Shown here: positions 32,964 to 41,358 of the stretch, one piece after another
Position numbering within the stretch: position 1 is the first letter of the stretch
Layout of the letters: every line of letters starts with the position of its first letter
Assembly: GCF_016863335.1 (NCBI RefSeq)
Contig: NZ_BOOR01000004.1
Coordinates: 124,001 to 188,000, forward strand
Length of the DNA stretch: 64,000 nt
Reading direction: 5' to 3'
Source of the DNA: Planotetraspora thailandica
GTDB taxonomy: Bacteria; Actinomycetota; Actinomycetes; Streptosporangiales; Streptosporangiaceae
Notes under the pieces: generated by a model
Databases searched by the model: none
Told to the model about the DNA's origin: nothing
What the model saw: the letters and a program-made list of their open reading frames with translations, nothing else
Position numbers and translations under genes: made by a program

Positions 32964-33716
32964 CTAACCGAGGCGGGCCAGCGTCGTCGTCATCAACGCC
33001 TTGACCTTCTCGTCGGTGTCGGCACGCTGGCCTACCGCTTTGATCTGCGCGTAGCCGACGTAAATGATGGCGTTGGCCTTGTGCACCACGACGGTGACCA
33101 GGTCGTCGTAGGTGTCCGCGTTCATCTCTGGGGGCGAGGTGTGCACGAGATGCTGGGCGAACCCCTTCCACCCATCCATCTCGATCGGCTGGCTGCCGAC
33201 CTTGTAAGCGCCCACGACGGACGGCGGCCCGCCGAGCACGCTGAACGCCTCCGGACACTTGGCGGACTCGGCCACGACGGTGTCCATCGTGCCGCCGGCG
33301 AGCGAGGGGCTCTGGAAGACCACTGCGCCCTGGGTGACGACCGGAAGCGATGAGGGCCCCACGCGCTGCGGGCCGACGATGAACCGCCCGGTCGGATTCC
33401 CACCCACCGGCTCGATCGCCGGCTGCACGTCGACCTTGGCGTCCTCCGAGCGCTGGACGTACGGACAGGTCGGGATGCTGTTCGGGGGTGTGTAGATGAC
33501 GTGCGAGGCGTGGTCGGTGTCCTCGAACTCGGTGGCGCCCTTTCCCAGGTCGCTGGGGCTGACGAGGCCGGACCGGATGGAGGTCACGGTGTAGGGCGGC
33601 TTGGTCAGCGGCTGCGGAGCCCCGTTGGAGCAGCCCGCCAGGACACAGAGGGCGATCATGCCGGCAGCGGTCATGGTCGCTCGGAACCGGGACGCCTTCC
33701 TGTCAGCGCCTCGCAT
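32964..33716 (-). CDS. secreted lipoprotein of unknown function
   Basis: The 250-residue protein starts with a lipoprotein signal and lipobox (ALCVLAGC), predicting lipid attachment at Cys and an extracytoplasmic location. The mature domain shows SDLGKGATEFED, two further Cys residues (PTCPYVQ and SAKCPEAF) that may form a disulfide, and a C-terminal VVVHKANAIIYVGYAQI strand pair. This is the pattern of actinomycete PknH/sensor-like extracellular domains, but a family cannot be named. It lies 17 bp after the CopC-CopD gene on the same strand, so it is probably co-transcribed and copper-linked by context. Confidence 0.8.
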   Translation of the reverse strand: MRGADRKASRFRATMTAAGMIALCVLAGCSNGAPQPLTKPPYTVTSIRSGLVSPSDLGKGATEFEDTDHASHVIYTPPNSIPTCPYVQRSEDAKVDVQPAIEPVGGNPTGRFIVGPQRVGPSSLPVVTQGAVVFQSPSLAGGTMDTVVAESAKCPEAFSVLGGPPSVVGAYKVGSQPIEMDGWKGFAQHLVHTSPPEMNADTYDDLVTVVVHKANAIIYVGYAQIKAVGQRADTDEKVKALMTTTLARLG

Positions 33717-33732
33717 GTGTGTTACCAGCCTT

Positions 33733-35532
33733 TCAGTGTGCCGTGAACGGGACACGCACGGGTGTCTCGTCGAAGTCGGAGACTCGGATGTCCAGCCGCA
33801 GGACCCACTCCCCCGGGTAGGGGATGGACATCGAGTTCGCCACATAGTGGCCGGGTTCGGCCGCGGAGACCTTGACGGGCAGCGCCGGGACGCTGCGGTC
33901 GCGCGACTCGAGCGCACCCGAGACCTCGGGCACCGCGACCAGCGAGCCGTTCCGCCCGGTGATGTAGATGTCGGCCACGTTGCTTCCCGGCTTCGCGGGC
34001 TCGATCTTCACCTCAACCGAGCCGCCCCCCAGCCCGGCGGCTGAGCCGGCCGCGTTCGCGACGGTCGTGGGAATGGGGACCGTGGTATGCACCGGCGGCG
34101 CGTAGCTGGTGCGGGCCGGGGCGGTGTTGACCAGCACGGCCGTGATCGACACGACGGCGACCCCGAGCACGACCTCACCCGCGACCGAGTGGCGCAGTCG
34201 GCGCACCGCGGTGTAAGGGGCGGCATCGAGGCCGAGGGGGTCGCGTCCGCGCCGCCGCACGAACCGCCGCGCTCCTGCGGCAAGACCCACCACGGCGAGG
34301 ACGGCGGCGAGCTTGCCGAGAAGCAGCCGCCCGAAGTCCGTCCCGCCGAGCGCACCCCACGTTCCCACCTGCCGCCAGGCCAGATACACCCCCGTCACCG
34401 CGATCACCGCGAAGCAGATCTGCGCGAGCGTGGAAAACCTTGGGAGCGCGGGTTCCAGGGAGATGGCGCCGGTGGGCTTCCGCCCCCTCCCTGGGAGGAG
34501 CACGCAGGCCGCGAGCGCGATCAGGCCGCCGAGCCACAGAGCCATGGCGAGCAGGTGCAGGCTGGTCGCAGGTACGGCCAGCCAGGTCTGCTCGCCGGTC
34601 TGTGCGTGATCCGCCAGCGTCCAGGTGAACGGCAGGGCGACGGCGCAGGCGGCCCCGAGGCCGGCCACTCCGACGCCAGACGTCCTGGCGCCGTCCGTCC
34701 GGACGTCAGCCAGGGACGAGGAGGGGCGTACAGCGATCCAGAAGGCCACACCAAGAGCGAGCACGATCAACAGCCGCACCGACAGCGCGTGACCCAACCG
34801 CGTGGACAGCGTCGCGCCGAGCAACTCAGGGTCGAACACCCCGGTCAGCGACGTGCCCGCGGCGTACGGCCCCTGTACGAGCAGGACGACCACGGTGCCC
34901 GCGGTCAAGGCGGCGAAGCCGGACCACACGATGCCCCGGGCGCGGCGGTCGTCGCGGCCGGCGGGCCAGAGCACGGCGACGAACAGTCCACCACCGAGGG
35001 CGAGAGCCAGACCGAGAAACGCAAGGGCGCGACCGACGGCGTCGACGACGGGAACGGCAGGGCTGACATCATCCTCCACCGGGGCGGCCAGCGTGCTCGG
35101 GCGGCCGATGCTGAAGCTGAACGCCCCCGACACCACGTGCGAGTCCGCGGACGTGATCCGCCAGGCCAGGACGTAGGTTCCCTCCACCAAACTCGCCGGA
35201 AGGCTCACCCGCGCCGTGTTGGCCTTCCCGTCCACGTAACCGGGAGCACCGATCGCCAGCTTCTTCCCGGTCACGTCGAGCAGCTGGAACGACCGCTGGT
35301 TGAAGCTCACCGCCTCGTTGAAGCTGAGCCTGACGTCGGCCGGAGGCGAGCGCAGCACCTGGCCGTCGACCGGCGAGGTCTCTACTAGGTAGGCGTGCGC
35401 GTACGCCGGATGCGTGACCGCGGCGGAGACGAGATCCGCGACCAGGCCGCACGCCACGAGGATCGCGACCACCGCCAGCCGCGTGATCAGCCGGGCCCGA
35501 CTACGGCCCGCGAGGTGCACACCGCCCGTCAT
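33733..35532 (-). CDS. CopC-CopD fusion copper transport protein with C-terminal domain
   Basis: The 599-residue protein joins three parts. After a signal peptide, the CopC cupredoxin-like domain starts at HAYLVETSP and ends near SADSHVVSGAFSFSIG, with His ligands at the mature N-terminus and in ADSH. The CopD part has about eight membrane helices (residues 165-460, with LHLLAMALWLGGLIAL). The last 110 residues form an extracytoplasmic beta domain, FixH/YtkA-like (PGSNVADIYITG; PGEWVLRLDIRV). CopC carries copper and CopD imports it. It heads a series with a lipoprotein and a YcnI-like protein. Its ATG overlaps the stop of a small upstream frame. Confidence 0.92.
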   Translation of the reverse strand: MTGGVHLAGRSRARLITRLAVVAILVACGLVADLVSAAVTHPAYAHAYLVETSPVDGQVLRSPPADVRLSFNEAVSFNQRSFQLLDVTGKKLAIGAPGYVDGKANTARVSLPASLVEGTYVLAWRITSADSHVVSGAFSFSIGRPSTLAAPVEDDVSPAVPVVDAVGRALAFLGLALALGGGLFVAVLWPAGRDDRRARGIVWSGFAALTAGTVVVLLVQGPYAAGTSLTGVFDPELLGATLSTRLGHALSVRLLIVLALGVAFWIAVRPSSSLADVRTDGARTSGVGVAGLGAACAVALPFTWTLADHAQTGEQTWLAVPATSLHLLAMALWLGGLIALAACVLLPGRGRKPTGAISLEPALPRFSTLAQICFAVIAVTGVYLAWRQVGTWGALGGTDFGRLLLGKLAAVLAVVGLAAGARRFVRRRGRDPLGLDAAPYTAVRRLRHSVAGEVVLGVAVVSITAVLVNTAPARTSYAPPVHTTVPIPTTVANAAGSAAGLGGGSVEVKIEPAKPGSNVADIYITGRNGSLVAVPEVSGALESRDRSVPALPVKVSAAEPGHYVANSMSIPYPGEWVLRLDIRVSDFDETPVRVPFTAH

Positions 35533-35720
35533 CCGCGCTGGTCCGTACGCAGCGTGCCGTCGCCCGAGAGAGGGGTCGGCACCCCAAACGTGATCTCGCC
35601 GCGCGGCCTCGGGGCGCCTCTGCCCTCATCGGAGGCGGAGCCGGCGCCGAGCAGACCGCTCACCACCAGTCCCGCGCGACCGCGCGCATGGCACCCCGGC
35701 GTCCCACCGTCCACCTCCAC
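35529..35720 (-). CDS. possible small ORF coupled to CopC-CopD
   Basis: A 63-codon frame (GTG start at 35720) ends in TGA overlapping the CopC-CopD ATG (ATGA), the classic coupled arrangement. Third positions are G/C-rich. The product (GRAGLVVSGLLGAGSASDEG...) has no recognised family, no clear membrane segment and only a weak ribosome-binding region. It may be a leader peptide, the tail of a lost gene, or chance. Confidence 0.3.
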   Translation of the reverse strand: MEVDGGTPGCHARGRAGLVVSGLLGAGSASDEGRGAPRPRGEITFGVPTPLSGDGTLRTDQRG

Positions 35721-35756
35721 GCCCGTCCTACCTCCATGCCCGTCGCCACCGAAAGA

Positions 35757-35789
35757 CGGCCCGAGCGCAGCGTCGCCACGCTCGGGCCG
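35757..35789 (-). terminator. hairpin terminator after the beta-propeller gene
   Basis: An 11 bp perfect stem, CGGCCCGAGCG with CGCTCGGGCCG, and an 11 nt loop lies 20 bp after the secreted beta-propeller stop, followed on the minus strand by TCTTTCGG. It separates this gene from the copper operon. Confidence 0.75.
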
Positions 35790-35808
35790 GGGCTTTCGAC
35801 TCAGACGG

Positions 35809-37287
35809 TCACTTGTCGCACGAGTTCCAGCAGATCTTCTTGTCCGGCTTTCCGGCCAGCTTGCCGTCGAACCGGAGCACGTCGACGCCTCGGTTGTAGT
35901 CCGCGACGTAGACCAGTCCGTTGTGCCAGTAGGCGGCCGACGCCGAGCCGGCGGTCACGCCCTCCCCCGCCGGCACCCGGAAGTAGCCGACCTGAGTCGG
36001 GTTCTTGGGATCCGACACGTCGAGGAAACGGGTGCCCTGGCCGTACCACGCCTGCGCGACGATGTTGCCGTTCACCGTGAACCAGTGCGCGGAGCAGCTA
36101 CCGGTGGTCGCCGACCCCTCCTTGCCCCACGGCGACCAGTGGCTGATCAGGTTCAGCCGGAACGGCTTCTCCGGCGTGGACCGCCAGCTCTCGCCGTCGT
36201 AGCTGCCCTTCAGCGAGGCGATCTTGAACTCGCCCGCCTGGGAGCAGGCCGTGATGTTCTCGTTGGTGATGTAGAGGAGTTCGCCCTTGTCGAAGGAGCC
36301 GAGCTTCTCGGTGTTGTGGTAGGCGTTGTGGTCGAAGAAGTCGAAGAAGGCGGTGCCCGCCGGGTTGGTGGGGACGACGGTGCCGCCCGCGTACGGCACC
36401 GGGTCGTACGCCGTCGCGACCCGTTTGCGCTTCTGCACCGGGTCGTAGTGCCTGCCCTTGGTCCAGTAGCCGCGTACGCCGCCCTCACCGGAGACCCAGG
36501 CGACACCGTTCTTGTCGACGTCGACGCTGTGCACGTAGTCCGTGGTCCCGTCGAACCGGCCGAGGTCGAGCGCCCCGTCGAAGGTACGCGGGTGCTTGAT
36601 GTCGCGGATGTCGGTCACCCGGATCGGCACGCCCTTCCAGGACGGGTCCTGGCCCGGCGTGCCCGTGTTGGCCGGACCGACCGACCACAGGTACGTGCAG
36701 TCGTTGATGCAGGTGGCTGTGTGCCCGGCCGGGACCGGCTGGAAGATGACGGTCTCCGGCTTCCACGGGTTCTTGACGTCGACGATGTAGACGCCGGACT
36801 GACCGGTGGAGACGGTGCCGCCGAAGCCGCGCGGGTCCCGGCTGAGGAAGACCAGCTTGCGCTTCGGGTCGACGGTCATGTTCTCGCCTTCCCAGAACCT
36901 GTCCTGGGTGTCCCCCGGCTGGCGCAGCTCGGCCGCCGTGATCTTGGAGATCAGGGCCGGGTGCTTGGGGTCCTTCAGCGACCAGACGGCAAGGCCGCCG
37001 GTGCCGTTGGCGAACATGAAGTCGTAGCCGTACTTGTCGTAGTGGATGAAGTTCAGACCCGAGTAGCCGCTGACGCCCTTGACGTTGTCGATGAACGTGA
37101 CGTGGCCTGCGACTGCGGTCGTCGGGACGTTGTGCACGTCGTCGATGACCGGACCGCCATGAGCGGATTTGCTGGACGGACTCGGGTCGGACGGCTTGTC
37201 TGCGAATGCTGAGCCAGCTCCGGACAGCTGCAGTGCTGCAGCCGTTGCCAGAGCGACCGCACCCGCCATGAGGGATTTCGCTTTCAC
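35809..37287 (-). CDS. secreted LVIVD-type beta-propeller protein
   Basis: The 492-residue protein is preceded by GGGAGG and a GTG start (37287). It has a signal peptide (KSLMAGAVALATAAALQLS, cleavage near SAFA). The mature part shows repeated blade motifs such as GGLAVWSLKDPKHPALIS, GVYIVDVKNPWKPETV, TRFLDVSDPKNPTQVGYF and VYVADYNRGVDVLRF, typical of LVIVD repeat propellers. Four Cys residues could form disulfides, one near the end (KKICWNSCDK). The function is unknown; such proteins are surface or spore-associated. It has its own terminator and is not part of the copper operon. Confidence 0.85.
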   Translation of the reverse strand: MKAKSLMAGAVALATAAALQLSGAGSAFADKPSDPSPSSKSAHGGPVIDDVHNVPTTAVAGHVTFIDNVKGVSGYSGLNFIHYDKYGYDFMFANGTGGLAVWSLKDPKHPALISKITAAELRQPGDTQDRFWEGENMTVDPKRKLVFLSRDPRGFGGTVSTGQSGVYIVDVKNPWKPETVIFQPVPAGHTATCINDCTYLWSVGPANTGTPGQDPSWKGVPIRVTDIRDIKHPRTFDGALDLGRFDGTTDYVHSVDVDKNGVAWVSGEGGVRGYWTKGRHYDPVQKRKRVATAYDPVPYAGGTVVPTNPAGTAFFDFFDHNAYHNTEKLGSFDKGELLYITNENITACSQAGEFKIASLKGSYDGESWRSTPEKPFRLNLISHWSPWGKEGSATTGSCSAHWFTVNGNIVAQAWYGQGTRFLDVSDPKNPTQVGYFRVPAGEGVTAGSASAAYWHNGLVYVADYNRGVDVLRFDGKLAGKPDKKICWNSCDK

Positions 37288-37644
37288 CAGACCCTCCCTT
37301 AGGGGCCGGCAGTGCAGTTGGAAAACCGCGCGGCCGAAGATCACACGTGACACGACTCTAGAGATCTGTAAGAGCGGCTGTCATGGTGCAAATGTTGCAA
37401 ATGCCCCCTTAGGGCTCCGTCATTCGTCGCGATCGTGCCCTGGCACGCCCTTACGGCCGTGGTCGTCACCAGCGGACGGGCGCGCCTGGGCCGTGGGAGA
37501 ACCTCGGGTGGCCGCAGTCGAGTGAGTGGCTGGGACGCCATTGGCCTAGCAGCTCTACCAGCACAAAAACAGAGTTTTGTCAGTAGTCGCGCAGGGTTTT
37601 TGACAGCGGCGGCCCAGGTGACGGCAGCCTTTAGGCTCTCCGGC
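37288..37644. other. intergenic region between beta-propeller and VOC genes
   Basis: About 357 bp hold the divergent control regions of the two flanking genes. The only clear element is a tandem pair TGCAAATG-T-TGCAAATG (37387-37403). On the minus strand TACAGA lies 15 bp after a TTGCAC formed by this pair, a weak promoter match. No coding frame on either strand is convincing. Confidence 0.35.
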
Positions 37645-38379
37645 ATGGCAACGAGACTGGTGCAGATCAATATGAAGGCGCGGGACGCCGCCGCGCTTGG
37701 CCGGTTCTGGGCGGAGGCGCTCGGCTGGGGCAGCGACAGCGAGGAGTTCGGCACCAGCCTCGAACCCGTCGGCTTCGCCTACCCCGACCCCTCCGCCGTC
37801 TGCATCGACATCATCGCCCGCCCAGAACCCAAGACGGTGAAGAACCGGGTGCACGTCGACCTGGCCACCACCTCGGCCGCCCATCAGGCGGAGCTGGTCG
37901 GGCGCCTCAAGGATCTCGGCGCGACGCCCGCCGACGTGGGCCAGGGCGACGTCCCCTGGACGGTCATGGCCGACCCGGAGGGCAACGAATTCTGCGTCCT
38001 GGAGCCCCGGCCGCTCTACCAGGGCACCGGGCCGATCGCCGCAGTGGTGGTCGACTGCGCCGACCCTCGAGCGATGGCCCGGTTCTGGGGCGAGGCGATG
38101 GACTCGACCCTGCACGAGGTCACCGACGACTACGCGATCATGCGCTCTGCCAAGGACGTCGGCCCCTACCTGGAGTTCGTCCGCACCCCCGACACCAAGA
38201 CCGTGTGGAACCGCGTCCACCTCGACATCTGCCCCTACCCGGGCGACGACCTGTCGGCAGAGGAAGCCCGCCTGCGCACCTTGGGCGCCACCGACCCAGG
38301 CATCGACCAGTCCGACCTCCACTGGACGGTCCTCGTCGACCCGGAAGGTAACGAGTTCTGCCTCCTCACCCCCCGCTGA
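37645..38379 (+). CDS. two-domain VOC (glyoxalase-like) protein
   Basis: The 244-residue protein consists of two VOC modules. The first begins RLVQINMKARDAAALGRFW and ends DPEGNEFCVLEPR; the second begins IAAVVVDCADPRAMARFW and ends DPEGNEFCLLTPR. The repeated WTVM/WTVL-DPEGNEFC ends indicate an internal duplication. VOC proteins include glyoxalase I, dioxygenases and drug-binding resistance proteins. The few His residues leave metal binding doubtful, so a binding or resistance role is as likely as catalysis. A convergent terminator follows. Confidence 0.9.
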   Translation: MATRLVQINMKARDAAALGRFWAEALGWGSDSEEFGTSLEPVGFAYPDPSAVCIDIIARPEPKTVKNRVHVDLATTSAAHQAELVGRLKDLGATPADVGQGDVPWTVMADPEGNEFCVLEPRPLYQGTGPIAAVVVDCADPRAMARFWGEAMDSTLHEVTDDYAIMRSAKDVGPYLEFVRTPDTKTVWNRVHLDICPYPGDDLSAEEARLRTLGATDPGIDQSDLHWTVLVDPEGNEFCLLTPR

Positions 38380-38428
38380 CCTCGTTCAACGGCTCGGGCC
38401 GGTTTCGGGTCAACGGCGGGGACCGCGC

Positions 38429-38466
38429 GGCGTACGTCTGCTCACCGGGACGGGCAGACGTACGCC
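38429..38466. terminator. bidirectional hairpin terminator
   Basis: A perfect 13 bp stem, GGCGTACGTCTGC with GCAGACGTACGCC, around a 12 nt loop. It lies midway between the convergent VOC and SDR genes, so it can serve both. Confidence 0.75.
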
Positions 38467-38487
38467 GGACGGCTCGATTGTGTGGCG

Positions 38488-39237
38488 CTATGACATGGTC
38501 GTCCCGCCGGAGACGTCGAGGCGGTGTCCAGTGACATAGCGGCTGTCGTCGGAGGCCAGGAAGGCGACGGTGTCGGCCACATCCTCCGGTGTGCCCAGCC
38601 GGCCGAGGGGTGTCTGCGACGACAGCCAGGCCAAGGCTTCGCCGACCAGGCGTCCTTGGTGCATGTCGGTGTCGATGACCCCGGGGGCCACGATGTTGAC
38701 CGTGATGCCGCGTGGCCCGAGTTGCTTGGCCAGGGCGGTGGTCAGGACGTCGAGTGCGGCCTTGGACATGGCGTAGTCGAGGGCTCTGGGCATCGCTGCT
38801 CCGCGGGTCAGCATGGTGCCCACGGTGATGATCCGGCCGCCGTCGCGCAGCCGCGGCAGGGCGAGCTTGGTGATGAAGAACGGGGCGGTGGCGTTGACCG
38901 CGAACAGGCGCTCGAAGCCGTTGCGGGTGACGCCGTCGATCTCGGTCTGGCCGCCGAGGATGCCCGCGTTGTTGACCAGGATGTCCACCCCGTCGGCGTG
39001 CGCGTCGAAGCCGGCCCACAAGGCTTCGGCGTCACCTGGCGCGCCCAGCTTGGCCTGGACGGCGAAGGCCTGCCCGCCGGCCGCTTCGATGGCGGTGACG
39101 GTGTCCTTGGCGGCCGCCTGGTTGCCGCCGTAATGCACGGCGACGCGGGCGCCTTCGCGAGCCAGCCGGGTGGCGATGGCGCGGCCGATGCCCCGGCTCG
39201 CGCCGGTCACCAATGCCGTCTTTCCGGTCAATATCAA
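38488..39237 (-). CDS. SDR-family oxidoreductase
   Basis: This 249-residue classical SDR carries TGASRGIG, NNAG, YAMSK (YxxxK) and a C-terminal DVSGG. The residue in the catalytic Ser position falls in TVGTML, with Thr rather than Ser, a known conservative change. The overall length and motifs match 3-oxoacyl-ACP-reductase-like enzymes that use NADPH; the substrate is unknown. It lies downstream of the DsbA-like gene on the same strand (87 bp gap), and both diverge from the TetR gene at 40108, so they may be the TetR targets. Confidence 0.92.
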   Translation of the reverse strand: MILTGKTALVTGASRGIGRAIATRLAREGARVAVHYGGNQAAAKDTVTAIEAAGGQAFAVQAKLGAPGDAEALWAGFDAHADGVDILVNNAGILGGQTEIDGVTRNGFERLFAVNATAPFFITKLALPRLRDGGRIITVGTMLTRGAAMPRALDYAMSKAALDVLTTALAKQLGPRGITVNIVAPGVIDTDMHQGRLVGEALAWLSSQTPLGRLGTPEDVADTVAFLASDDSRYVTGHRLDVSGGTTMS

Positions 39238-39324
39238 CGTGCTCTGCCTTCCTTTCCTACCGTGCAGGGATGGTGGCCTCGGCGCCGCGTAGGACCCGCG
39301 CCCACGACCGCCGGCCGTGTCGGG

Positions 39325-39957
39325 TCATCGCTCACGGTGTCCTCCCTTCGTAGCGGCGGCCTGCCGCAGGGTCGCCAGCAGCGTGGTCTCGGTCGGGGAT
39401 CCGGTGAGCGGGGGCAGGTTCTCGATGCGGAAAACCGGCACGCCGGTGATGTCGAGGCGACGTACGCGGCCGAGCCGGGCGCGCACGGTCGCGGGAGGCA
39501 CGCGGCCGGTTGTGACGCCGACCTCGGCGGCCAGTTGGTCGAGGGTGGCGGGGTCGCCGACGTGCAGTCCGTCGGTGAAGTGGGCGCGAAAGAGGCGTTC
39601 CGCCATGGGTTCGGCCTTGTCCTGGAGTGCGGCGTCGGCGATCAGGCGATGTGCCTCGAAGGTGCCGGTGGCGATCGCCTTGCCGTACTCGAACCGGAGG
39701 CCTTCTCGGGCCGCGTGTTCGGCGAAGGCGAGCGCGCCGGCCACCGCGTCGGGGCCGAAGGTCTGTTCCAGGACGGCGAGCAGCGGCCGTCCGTCGGTGG
39801 GCGCACCCGGGGCGAGCTCGAAGGGCAGAAACTCCACCGTCACCTCCACCCCCTCGGCCCTGAGCCGGTCGGCGGCGCGGGCGAAGCGGGTGTAGCCAAG
39901 ATAGGAGTGCGCGCAGATCACATCCGCCACGATCTGGACTGTCACGCTGTGCGGCAT
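39325..39957 (-). CDS. DsbA/FrnE-family protein with CxxS active site
   Basis: The 210-residue thioredoxin-fold protein resembles FrnE/2-hydroxychromene isomerase-like DsbA proteins (VQIVADVICAHSYLG at the start, GVPVFRIENLPPLTGSP at the cis-Pro loop). The usual CPWC active site reads CAHS, so only one Cys remains, which excludes a normal dithiol oxidase and allows a monothiol or isomerase function. AAGGAG precedes the ATG. A 26-codon frame overlaps its start. It is probably an operon with the downstream SDR, opposite the TetR regulator. Confidence 0.88.
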   Translation of the reverse strand: MPHSVTVQIVADVICAHSYLGYTRFARAADRLRAEGVEVTVEFLPFELAPGAPTDGRPLLAVLEQTFGPDAVAGALAFAEHAAREGLRFEYGKAIATGTFEAHRLIADAALQDKAEPMAERLFRAHFTDGLHVGDPATLDQLAAEVGVTTGRVPPATVRARLGRVRRLDITGVPVFRIENLPPLTGSPTETTLLATLRQAAATKGGHRER

Positions 39958-40022
39958 GCTCGCTCCTTCAACGCGATCGCGGTGGCGGCGCCGATCACGG
40001 CCATGCGAAGAGATCGATCCAT
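39942..40022 (-). CDS. possible 26-aa small protein or leader peptide
   Basis: ATG 40022 has a perfect GGAGG five bases upstream and encodes 26 residues with a short hydrophobic middle (MAVIGAATAIAL), ending 16 bp inside the DsbA-like gene in another frame. Translation would be coupled to the DsbA-like start. The strong ribosome-binding site is the main evidence; no family is known. Confidence 0.4.
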   Translation of the reverse strand: MDRSLRMAVIGAATAIALKERACRTA

Positions 40023-40029
40023 GCGTCCT

Positions 40030-40058
40030 CCATTTCGCGTACCTCGTACTCGAAATGG
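40030..40058. promoter_or_regulatory. inverted repeat between DsbA-like and TetR genes
   Basis: Perfect 8 bp arms CCATTTCG (40030-40037) and CGAAATGG (40051-40058) flank 13 bp containing CGTACCTCGTAC. The repeat lies in the divergent promoter region, 50 bp before the TetR start and just upstream of the small ORF, so it is a candidate TetR operator. Confidence 0.5.
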
Positions 40059-40107
40059 ACCATAGTCATTCAGGTACCATGTACGCAAATACGGAGAGAG
40101 GGCACGG

Positions 40108-40902
40108 GTGGCCGACGAGGAACCGACCAGCATCTGGATGCAGCCGGAGCGGCACGAGCGCTCCGGGCCGGGGCGGCGTCCTGGCTACAGCAGGGATCAG
40201 ATCACCCGGACCGCCGTCCGGATCGCCGACGCAGAGGGAGTCGAAGCGGCGACCATGCGGCGGATCGCGTGCGAGTTGGGCACCGGCGCCATGTCGCTCT
40301 ACCGCTACGTGCCCCGGCGCGACGACCTGTTCGACCTCATGATCGACCTGGCGATGAGCGAGATCGAGCTCCCCGACCGCCCCTCCGGTGACTGGCGCTC
40401 CGCCCTGACGCTACTGGCCCGGCAGATCCGCGCCGCGGGCCTACGCCATCCCTGGCTGATCGCGCTGCTCACCAGCCGGCCGACGCTGGGCCCCAACCTG
40501 CTGCGCGTGCACGAGTTCGCGCTCGGCGCGTTCGAGAGGACCGGACTCGACATCGACGACATCACCGGATTCGTCGGCATGCTCAACGACTACATCCACA
40601 GCGCGATCCGCCGCGAGATCGGCTGGCTGGAGGAGGCTCGCCGTACCGGCCTGGACCCCGAGCGCTGGAAGCGGGATTACATGGGACCGTACGTGCGCCA
40701 GGTCGTCGAATCGGGCGCATTCCCGCTGTTCAGCCAGTCGGTTCTGGACTCCCGCACCGCCCATCTCGCCCCCGGCGAGCGCTTCCAGCAGGGGCTCGAG
40801 CGCATCCTCGACGCCATCGCCGCGCTCAGGCCTGGGACTCATGGTGACCCTAATCCGGCATCCAACCCCATCCGACCGTGGGACTTCGGTGGCGAAGGTT
40901 GA
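40108..40902 (+). CDS. TetR-family regulator (TetR_C-like, actinobacterial)
   Basis: The 264-residue protein has an HTH at about residues 30-75 (YSRDQITRTAVRIADAEGVEAATMRRIACELGTGAMSLYRYV) after an N-terminal extension of about 25 residues. The C-terminal domain matches the TetR_C group of drug-responsive repressors (GLRHPWLIALLTSRP; MLNDYIHSAIRREIGWLEE). The GTG start has GGAGAGAGGG upstream. It diverges from the DsbA/SDR genes, with an inverted repeat between. The C-terminal tail (about 20 residues) is Pro-rich and weakly conserved in character. Confidence 0.9.
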   Translation: MADEEPTSIWMQPERHERSGPGRRPGYSRDQITRTAVRIADAEGVEAATMRRIACELGTGAMSLYRYVPRRDDLFDLMIDLAMSEIELPDRPSGDWRSALTLLARQIRAAGLRHPWLIALLTSRPTLGPNLLRVHEFALGAFERTGLDIDDITGFVGMLNDYIHSAIRREIGWLEEARRTGLDPERWKRDYMGPYVRQVVESGAFPLFSQSVLDSRTAHLAPGERFQQGLERILDAIAALRPGTHGDPNPASNPIRPWDFGGEG

Positions 40903-41055
40903 CGCTGCGGTTAGGCGCGTGAACAGTTTCGCGGGAATCATACGGATTCGTTTCGCTTATCTCACAGGAAAGCGGCGGATTTCGCATTGACTCGCCAGCA
41001 GCAACAATTGTTCTAGATGCTCTAGCCAAGACTGAGCGCTGAGAGAAGAGGTAGA

Positions 41056-41085
41056 AGAGAGCCTTTTCCTCGGGAGGGGCTCTCT
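41056..41085 (+). terminator. hairpin terminator in the gap after the TetR gene
   Basis: AGAGAGCC and GGCTCTCT form a stem around a 14 nt partly paired loop, followed by GCTTCGTTTCG. It lies about 150 bp downstream of the TetR stop. The rest of the 456 bp gap (40903-41358) shows no coding frame, promoter or repeat that I can support. Confidence 0.6.
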
Positions 41086-41358
41086 GCTTCGTTTCGTAAC
41101 CACCTCGACGTACGAGGTCAGTATGGGTCCGTTCCCCGGTGCAGGCCGGAGAGGCACGCATCTGGGTCGGCGGCCAGAAGAGAGGGCGAGTCAGACAGCG
41201 ACGGGCAGTCCGACCGTCGCGAGCGTCCGCAGCGGCTCAGTCATTTCAGTGCAGTGCTCCCCGCCGTCCCCGGGACGCCGCGTCTGTGCCACGTTCAGCA
41301 ATTCGATTCGGCTCTTCGAACATCGACAGAGACGAAAGCTCACGGCGGCCGATGAACA

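Noticed and set aside
35395-37212. 605-codon plus-strand frame
   Set aside because: Antisense of the beta-propeller gene; no start signals or motifs.
38524-40065. 513-codon plus-strand frame
   Set aside because: It spans the antisense of two real genes (SDR and DsbA-like), and the product has no family features.
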